From an uncultured Chlorobiota bacterium (GTDB lineage: Bacteria; Bacteroidota; Kapaibacteriia; OLB7), in assembly GCA_946481475.1 (NCBI GenBank), contig CAMLOB010000086.1, positions 1-10,829 of the forward strand: a DNA stretch of 10,829 nt, written 5' to 3'. Shown here piece after piece: positions 6,054 to 10,829 of the stretch. The notes below the pieces were generated by a model that was given only the letters and a program-made list of their open reading frames with translations, was not told the origin of the DNA and made no database searches. The position numbers and the translations under genes were made by a program. Every line of letters starts with the position of its first letter. Position 1 is the first letter of the stretch.

Positions 6054-6090
6054 GAGTGTAGGAGTGAGAGAGTGTATGAGTGTGGGAGTT
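6054..6090 (+). repeat. 8-nt tandem array, GAGTG core, five units
   Basis: GAGTG begins at 6054, 6062, 6070 and 6078, with GAGTT at 6086, so the period is exactly 8 nt over five units, with three variable bases between cores. It starts 13 nt after the Lrp gene stop, at the head of the glnA leader. It could be a repeated RNA-protein or DNA-protein site, or a degenerate microsatellite. Confidence 0.7.
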
Positions 6091-6104
6091 CGCCGCTGTT
6101 GCAG

Positions 6105-6124
6105 GGGGCAAAAACTTTTGCCCC
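6105..6124 (+). repeat. Perfect 9-bp inverted repeat GGGGCAAAA/TTTTGCCCC
   Basis: GGGGCAAAA (6105-6113) and TTTTGCCCC (6116-6124) are exact inverted copies separated by only AC. The right arm runs into the first unit of the 24-nt array, so the left arm is an inverted copy of that unit's TTGCCCC core. No T-run follows, so it is not an intrinsic terminator. It could be an operator-like palindrome or an RNA hairpin. Confidence 0.6.
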
Positions 6125-6237
6125 TCCGGAAGACAACCCCCTTGCCCCTCCGGACGACAGAACCCTTGCCCCTCCGGAAAACGGAATCATCGCCCTTCAG
6201 GAAAACAAAAATCTTGCCCCTTCCATCCCGGGACAAC
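6118..6237 (+). repeat. 24-nt tandem array in the glnA leader, five units
   Basis: The core TTGCCCCTCCGGA occurs exactly at 6118, 6142 and 6166. A diverged copy, TCGCCCTTCAGGA, is at 6190 and a partial copy, TTGCCCCTTCC, at 6214, so the period is 24 nt throughout. By position-by-position reading, units 1 and 2 agree at 20 of 24 bases and units 2 and 3 at 19 of 24. Because 24 is a multiple of three, the reading frame of glnA stays open through it and would encode octapeptides of the type LAPPEDNP and LAPPDDRT. It ends about 65 nt before the glnA ATG. It may be a regulatory leader or slipped-strand minisatellite. Confidence 0.85.
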
Positions 6238-6302
6238 ACGATCGACATCGAACAGAACAGACAGTTATCTACATATCCACCATCTACTATCTGGTATCCG
6301 AC

Positions 6303-7637
6303 ATGACAAAAGCCGACGTTCTGAAACTTGCACAGGAGAACAATGTTCAGTTTGTGAACCTGCAGTTCACCGACATTGTGGGGACGCTGAAAGCGGTCAC
6401 CATTCCGGTATGGAAACTGGAGGACGCCATCGACCAGAACGTCTGGTTCGACGGATCCTCGATCGAGGGCTTCACACGCATTCACGAAAGCGACATGTTT
6501 CTGAAGCTCGACCTGGCGACCTTCGCCGTCATCCCCTGGACAAAGAAGTCCGAGTCGGGAACGCGGGCACGGATTATCTGTGACGTCTATATGCCGGACG
6601 GAACGCCGTTCGAGGGAGATCCCCGCTATATCCTGAAGCGGCAGCTTGAGCGGGCAAAGGAGATGGGATACGTCTTCAATGTCGGTCCGGAACTGGAGTT
6701 CTTTCTCTTCAAGACCGAAGGGGGGAACCCGCTGGCGACGCCGCACGATTACGCAGGATACTTCGATCAGACGACCGACCTGGCCTCCGATATCCGCCAG
6801 GAGATGACCTTCGCCCTTCAGGAGTTCGGCATCGATGTGGAGGCGCTCCACCACGAGGTGGCGATCGGTCAGCACGAAATCGACTTCCGCTACATGGACG
6901 CGCTGAGCGGCGCCGATGCGGCCGTCACGATGAAGTTTGCGCTGAAGTCGATCGCGATGCGCCACGATCTGCACGCCACCTTCATGCCGAAGCCGATCGC
7001 CGGCATCAACGGTTCGGGAATGCACGTCCACCAGTCCCTCTTCTCCACCGCAGGCGAGAATATGATGTTCGACCCGAACGGGACATTCCACCTGAGCGAG
7101 CTGGCCACCAGCTTCATCGCCGGACAGCTTCACCACATCAAGGGACTTAACGGCATCATCAATCCGACGGTCAACAGCTACAAGCGTCTGGTGGTCGGTT
7201 ATGAAGCGCCGGTCAATGTCGCCTGGGGGCAACGGAACCGCTCAGTTCTGATCCGCGTTCCCCGCTACACACCGGGTCGCGAGAAGGCGGTCCGCGTGGA
7301 GATTCGCTGTCCCGATCCGGCCGCCAACCCCTACCTGGCATTTGCCGCTCTGCTGGCCGCAGGTCTCGACGGAATCGAGAAGAAGATGCAGGCGCCGGAG
7401 CCGGTGGAGGACGATATCTTCGAGATGTCGCAGGAGGAGATGGAGAAGCGGGGTATCGGTTCGGTGGCCTCGAACCTGAAGGAGGCGATCGACGAGCTGG
7501 GTAAGAACGACGTGCTGCGCGAAGCGCTGGGTGAGTTCACCACAAACAAGCTGATCCAGGCAAAGCAGGCCGAGTGGGATGACTACCGGATCGCCGTCAG
7601 CCAGTGGGAGCTGGACCGGTATCTGGAGACCTATTAA
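6303..7637 (+). CDS. glnA: Glutamine synthetase, type I-alpha
   Basis: A 444-residue enzyme, the same length as the Bacillus GSI-alpha form. It makes glutamine from glutamate, ammonia and ATP and would act as a dodecamer in the cytoplasm. Landmarks: DGSSIEGFTRIHESD (50-64), PELEFFLF, the ATP-binding KPIAGINGSGMHVHQS, NPTVNSYKRLV, RNRSVLIRVPRY and the C-terminal ending YLETY. Arg59 in EGFTRI matches the arginine used for glutamine feedback inhibition in the alpha type. The adenylylation loop is absent: the segment reads DDIFEMSQEE, with Phe where the beta type has the modified Tyr. ATG at 6303 matches family N-termini (MTKADVLKLA). The frame stays open upstream to 6072 through the 24-nt repeats, so an N-terminal extension cannot be ruled out but is unlikely. 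No SD is seen. Confidence 0.97.
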   Translation: MTKADVLKLAQENNVQFVNLQFTDIVGTLKAVTIPVWKLEDAIDQNVWFDGSSIEGFTRIHESDMFLKLDLATFAVIPWTKKSESGTRARIICDVYMPDGTPFEGDPRYILKRQLERAKEMGYVFNVGPELEFFLFKTEGGNPLATPHDYAGYFDQTTDLASDIRQEMTFALQEFGIDVEALHHEVAIGQHEIDFRYMDALSGADAAVTMKFALKSIAMRHDLHATFMPKPIAGINGSGMHVHQSLFSTAGENMMFDPNGTFHLSELATSFIAGQLHHIKGLNGIINPTVNSYKRLVVGYEAPVNVAWGQRNRSVLIRVPRYTPGREKAVRVEIRCPDPAANPYLAFAALLAAGLDGIEKKMQAPEPVEDDIFEMSQEEMEKRGIGSVASNLKEAIDELGKNDVLREALGEFTTNKLIQAKQAEWDDYRIAVSQWELDRYLETY

Positions 7638-7668
7638 GGGTAGTGCAAAAGGAAAAATCCAACATTAA

Positions 7669-7721
7669 AAAAGAGAGGATGAGACGGAGTGCCGACGGGC
7701 AAAAGTCTCATCCTCTCTTTT
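7669..7721 (+). terminator. Intrinsic terminator after glnA
   Basis: AAAAGAGAGGATGAGAC (7669-7685) pairs perfectly over 17 bp with GTCTCATCCTCTCTTTT (7705-7721). The 19-nt loop contains a small TGCC/GGCA hairpin. A-rich and T-rich outer ends allow termination in either direction, but only glnA, ending 31 nt upstream, needs it. Confidence 0.9.
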
Positions 7722-7727
7722 ATCAAT

Positions 7728-7830
7728 AAAGGAAAAAGGCAAAAGTAAAGAAGAGAGGAAGAAGACCGGGCGTCCAGGTTCACCCCTCCCCTTTTTGATT
7801 TTTTCATTTTGACTTTTGAACTTCCTCTTG
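7728..7830. repeat. Purine-rich/pyrimidine-rich low-complexity spacer with imperfect inverted symmetry
   Basis: The left part (7728-7765) is almost pure purine on the plus strand and the right part (7783-7830) mostly pyrimidine. Exact inverted words link them: AAAAAGG with CCTTTTT (7733-7739/7790-7796) and CAAAAGT with ACTTTTG (7740-7746/7812-7818). AAGAGAGGA also occurs here and in the preceding terminator. No gene, clear promoter or known element is seen. Confidence 0.4.
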
Positions 7831-7907
7831 TTCCCGAACTTTTACGGGCCATCGAACTGTTCCTCAATACAGAGAGTTTTTTGATTGTCACAGTTCCGAG
7901 GTTCGCA

Positions 7908-9749
7908 ATGAAGTTTCCGGTCGTCTGTTTTTTTCTTCTCTTCTCTTCACTCCTGCTGACTGCACAGGAACCCTATTTCCGGTACTTCGATCTGAACGAA
8001 GAGGATTCGGCGTGGGGGGAATATTATCCCCGTTCCGCCGTTGCCACTCCCGAACGCGGGTTCGTCGTCGGCTATTCCACGTGGGAGACCGGGCGTCTGC
8101 CGGAGAATTTCCCCTACACGACGTTGGGTATCGTGAAGACGCTGAACAATGGTGAGATCGAGTGGAGCCGAAATATCGACAGCGAGGTCGGGTTGCATCT
8201 TCGCTACGTCACGAGAGACGGAGCGGGGAATTATGTGGTCGGGGCGTCGGAACCGGACGAGAACTTTGCGCTGGAATCGGCTCCGGTTCTGATGTGGTTT
8301 GATCCGGGGGGCAATCTTCTCCGCTACCGGGGCTATCGGCAATACGAACATCCGGGCTGGAGGGGAGGAACAATCGGATTGGCGGAGATGGCGGGAGGGT
8401 ACTTGCTGGTAACCGACAACACGCTCCTTGCCCGACTTGACGCCGAAGGGAACGTCCTCGACGCAATTCACGTCACGGGTGCCGGTCCCGACCCCTACAG
8501 TCTGCGCAGTCGTTCGCTTGCCCGGGATTCCTCCGGTGCCTTCTGCATCGTCGGTTCGCTCCGGGTCGGTTCCGGGCGGACAACGACCGGATTCCTTCTG
8601 GTGGTCGATTCTGCAGGGACCGTGATCTCATCCCGGATTCTGGAAACTCCGTATCACACCACGTTCCGCAAGGTGATCGGACTTCCGGAAGGATGGCTGG
8701 TACTCGGCGAGACGACGGAGATTACCGAAGAACAGGCACAGTTGATTGAGGACTTCGACACCGCCGACACGTGGTACGGCGATTTCGGACGACCGACCGG
8801 CATCGGCAGACGGGCACGGTTCTTCCGGATCGGTCCGGACGGATCGATGGAAGAAGCCTTCTCGCTCCGCAACGACGACATAGACCTTGAAAATGAACAT
8901 CTGTCGGACGTCGGCATGGAACCTCTGGCCGGCGGAGACATTCTCATCTGGTATTCGACCGGCGACGACACATCTCTCGAGTTTTTTCCCGACGGCTTCG
9001 CCGTCATCACTCCGGATGGATTGCCCGTTACCAACAACATCCTCGACTCGCTTCCGAACCCTCCGCTCCGGGTCCCATCTCCCCCTTCATTCACTTCCGA
9101 TGAAACCGAGCGACGGGATATCGCTCCGCGGGGAAACATCGACATCACTTCTTTTGCCCCGGCAAGTGACGGCGGAGGACTGTTTCTCTGCCACGACCGC
9201 CGTCCCGTTCCGGCGATGTTCCGCTACTTTCATCTGCTTCCTCTCCCCTGCATCACGCAGCAGAGTCGCACGCTCCGGAGGATGCCCGATTCCGGAACGT
9301 TCAGGAACATTGCGCCGATGGGTCTTGACGCAACCGGAGTCGACGGCTCGTTCGGAAGACTGGAGCTTGATGCAGTGATCCGCGGCACACCGAGGCTCCA
9401 CGATCTCTGCGATCCGCCGCAACTCCCCTTCTCATCCGATCCCGCACAACAGCCGCGATCCGGCCCGCTCCAGCTCTTCCTCACCCCCAACTTCGTCAGG
9501 GCCGGGCAAGACGTGATCGCCGAGTTCACCGGTGACTTCGATGAATCCTCGATCACTCTCTCGATCACCGACGCCGTCAGCGGAGAGACAACGATCCTCG
9601 ACGGTGCCGACGTCGAGATCGTCTACGACCGGGTCAGCGGACGGGGACAGGCAACCATCAACACGACGCGGATACCCCCCGGCATTTACCTCATCACCCT
9701 GGAGGCCGGGGAGCTGGAGCAGTCGGCGAAGTTGAGTGTGGAGGAATAA
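7908..9749 (+). CDS. Secreted beta-propeller-like protein with T9SS-type C-terminal sorting domain
   Basis: A 613-residue exported protein. The N-terminus has a Lys, a hydrophobic core and a likely signal-peptidase site after LLLTAQ (about residue 20). The body carries repeated beta-strand quartets of propeller type, with recurring patterns such as 'GNYVVGAS... LMWFDPGGNLL', 'GGYLLVTDNTLLARLDAEGNVL' and 'FLLVVDSAGTVISS'. The last 93 residues (521-613) begin LFLTPNFVRAG and contain PPGIYLITLEAG, then a final KLSVEE strand, closely resembling type A sorting domains of type IX secretion substrates. The cargo would thus be secreted or surface-attached. The start at 7908 is chosen because it opens the signal peptide; the frame extends to 7809 without a better start. 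No catalytic motif is seen. The following gene encodes a similar exported protein. Confidence 0.8.
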   Translation: MKFPVVCFFLLFSSLLLTAQEPYFRYFDLNEEDSAWGEYYPRSAVATPERGFVVGYSTWETGRLPENFPYTTLGIVKTLNNGEIEWSRNIDSEVGLHLRYVTRDGAGNYVVGASEPDENFALESAPVLMWFDPGGNLLRYRGYRQYEHPGWRGGTIGLAEMAGGYLLVTDNTLLARLDAEGNVLDAIHVTGAGPDPYSLRSRSLARDSSGAFCIVGSLRVGSGRTTTGFLLVVDSAGTVISSRILETPYHTTFRKVIGLPEGWLVLGETTEITEEQAQLIEDFDTADTWYGDFGRPTGIGRRARFFRIGPDGSMEEAFSLRNDDIDLENEHLSDVGMEPLAGGDILIWYSTGDDTSLEFFPDGFAVITPDGLPVTNNILDSLPNPPLRVPSPPSFTSDETERRDIAPRGNIDITSFAPASDGGGLFLCHDRRPVPAMFRYFHLLPLPCITQQSRTLRRMPDSGTFRNIAPMGLDATGVDGSFGRLELDAVIRGTPRLHDLCDPPQLPFSSDPAQQPRSGPLQLFLTPNFVRAGQDVIAEFTGDFDESSITLSITDAVSGETTILDGADVEIVYDRVSGRGQATINTTRIPPGIYLITLEAGELEQSAKLSVEE

Positions 9750-9791
9750 AGAGGATAGAGAAGTTTGGATTATCTTGTCCGGAGAGCAGCT

Positions 9792-9820
9792 CTGTTCCCG
9801 ATACTACGGCCCCGGAACAG
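9792..9820 (+). other. Hairpin CTGTTCC/GGAACAG in the intergenic gap
   Basis: CTGTTCC (9792-9798) and GGAACAG (9814-9820) are exact inverted copies around a 15-nt loop. There is no T-run, so termination is doubtful; it could be an operator or chance. It lies between the two exported-protein genes, 43 nt before the second start. Confidence 0.3.
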
Positions 9821-9863
9821 TATGAGACCCGAACGCATCTACCGATCCTGATAGACTGTCTCA

Positions 9864-10829
9864 ATGAAAACACTCATTCTCCTTCTTGCGCTTTCTTTCG
9901 CCTCATCGCTCCACGCACAGACTTCGTGGTTCATCATTGTCGACTCCGGCAGTTCCTATCCGATAGAAAGCAGTCTGCTCGCAACTGCGGACGGGGGTTT
10001 TCTGGTGAGTATTGAAGCGAAGACACCGCCGGGAAATGAAGAGGGACTTACAGGACTTCTCAAGGTGCGAAGGGACGGAACCGTAGAGCAGGGACTGTCC
10101 TGCGGTCCGGTCATGCGACAGATCGTCGGCCCCTCCGAGCTGCTTCTCGACAGTAGAGGGAATATCTATCGCTGTGGTATCTCTGTAGATTCGAACTCCG
10201 CGGTGACCTCCATGATAAGCAGGTTCTCTCCCGACCTGACTTTGTTCCGGAGCACCACCTTCTCCCCGGAGACGAGCGTTATCGGCACAGGGGCGATAAC
10301 GCCGGACGATCATCTGATTGTAGAAGGGACAGCAGTCTACCGGGGAGATGATTTCACCCCGTTTGTTGCCTCTCTCACTCCGTCCGGCGATCTCCGGTGG
10401 ATCAAGCGACTTTCAATCAAGCCTTTCCATCTCAACGTTTGGGATATTGATCTTGCGACCCGAACCGGAACGATTCTGATGACCGGCAGAGCAAGCTTCG
10501 AGGGATGCTGTCCGGATCAACCGACCGGTCTGATCTCGATTTCCGATGACGGCGCCTTGTCGAGTGCGGAGTTACTCTATTATGCGGAAGAAGGGACCGG
10601 CACCGAGGCCTACACGACATTCGAGGTTGAGGGAATTCTATCGGACGATTCGCGAACGATCATCTATGGAAATCTTCTGCAAAGGACTCCGACTGAAGAG
10701 AATGATCCGGACAGCATGCCGATGTTTTTCAAGACCGAGCAATCGGGTCTGGTTTTCTGTCTTGATCGGGACCGGAATTTTCTGTGGGGCAGAAAAATCG
10801 GGATCGAGAGCGAAGGCTGGAAAGCCGCA
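9864..10829 (+). CDS. Exported beta-propeller-like protein, C-terminally cut by the window
   Basis: An open frame of 322 codons from ATG 9864 to the window edge, with no stop. It begins MKTLILLLALSFASSLHAQ, a clear signal peptide with probable cleavage after HAQ (residue 19). Repeats with the same logic as the upstream protein follow: 'LLATADGGFLVSIEA', 'TGLLKVRRDGTVEQG', 'SRFSPDLTLFRS', 'PFVASLTPSGDLRWIKRL' and 'FCLDRDRNFLWGRKIG', each a strand motif ending in a D/S-x-x-G turn, typical of propeller blades. A CC pair lies in EGCCPDQP. By analogy with its neighbour it may end in a T9SS sorting domain beyond the window; that is inference. There is no SD before the start. The 114-nt gap leaves co-transcription with the upstream gene possible. 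Function unknown. Confidence 0.8.
   Translation, partial: MKTLILLLALSFASSLHAQTSWFIIVDSGSSYPIESSLLATADGGFLVSIEAKTPPGNEEGLTGLLKVRRDGTVEQGLSCGPVMRQIVGPSELLLDSRGNIYRCGISVDSNSAVTSMISRFSPDLTLFRSTTFSPETSVIGTGAITPDDHLIVEGTAVYRGDDFTPFVASLTPSGDLRWIKRLSIKPFHLNVWDIDLATRTGTILMTGRASFEGCCPDQPTGLISISDDGALSSAELLYYAEEGTGTEAYTTFEVEGILSDDSRTIIYGNLLQRTPTEENDPDSMPMFFKTEQSGLVFCLDRDRNFLWGRKIGIESEGWKAA

Noticed and set aside
6118..6237. Possible CRISPR array from regular spacing
   Set aside because: The 24-nt period leaves no unique spacers; neighbouring units are similar along most of their length, so it is a tandem repeat, and no cas gene is present.
6072..6302. N-terminal extension of GlnA encoded in the open upstream frame
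   Set aside because: The family N-terminus starts at 6303, and the frame stays open trivially because the repeat length is a multiple of three; kept only as an alternative in the repeat finding.
6006..7232. A 408-codon minus-strand open frame opposite glnA
   Set aside because: It is antisense to glnA; its repeated SGGAR segment is only the 24-nt array read backwards.

Overview
The window looks like a chromosomal segment from a fairly GC-rich member of the Bacteroidota/Chlorobiota (FCB) group. Three things point there. The secreted protein at 7908-9749 ends in a domain resembling the type IX secretion (T9SS) type A sorting domain. The promoter in front of the Lrp/AsnC gene (5475-5504) fits the Bacteroidota TTG-N19-TAnnTTTG pattern. 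Most starts (purB, the Lrp gene, glnA, the 9864 gene) have no obvious Shine-Dalgarno (SD) sequence. No finer placement is possible from the sequence alone.

Layout. (1) 3-53 is the tail of a plus-strand gene, possibly an amidohydrolase. A bidirectional terminator (91-140) separates it from a convergent minus-strand pair. (2) That pair is a full-length tyrosinase-fold protein that has lost several copper-binding histidines (2538-1789), followed 43 nt later by a type I sulfatase (1745-201). (3) 2539-3348 is about 800 bases with no conventional gene. It holds a 183-bp MITE-like element with 16-bp terminal inverted repeats and a 5-bp flanking duplication, an A9/T9 hairpin, and a plus-strand cassette. 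The cassette carries competing RNA pairings, a 27-codon ORF, a 13-nt sequence complementary to the expected 16S rRNA 3' tail, a compact hairpin and a strong terminator. (4) On the minus strand, purB (adenylosuccinate lyase, 5403-4108) is followed by a small lipoprotein (4041-3349). (5) Divergent from purB, an Lrp/AsnC-type regulator (5531-6040) precedes glnA (type I-alpha glutamine synthetase, 6303-7637). The 262-nt gap between them carries two tandem arrays, one of 8-nt period and one of 24-nt period. (6) After the glnA terminator come two plus-strand genes for exported beta-propeller-like proteins, the first with the T9SS-type tail, the second cut by the window end.

The Lrp-glnA pair suggests local amino-acid or nitrogen control of glutamine synthesis, and purB is a housekeeping purine gene. 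The tyrosinase-like/sulfatase pair is probably an accessory operon with no signal peptides, so a cytoplasmic role is likely. The most unusual items are the copper-ligand-poor tyrosinase fold, the phased repeats in the glnA leader, and the 2731-3306 intergenic block.
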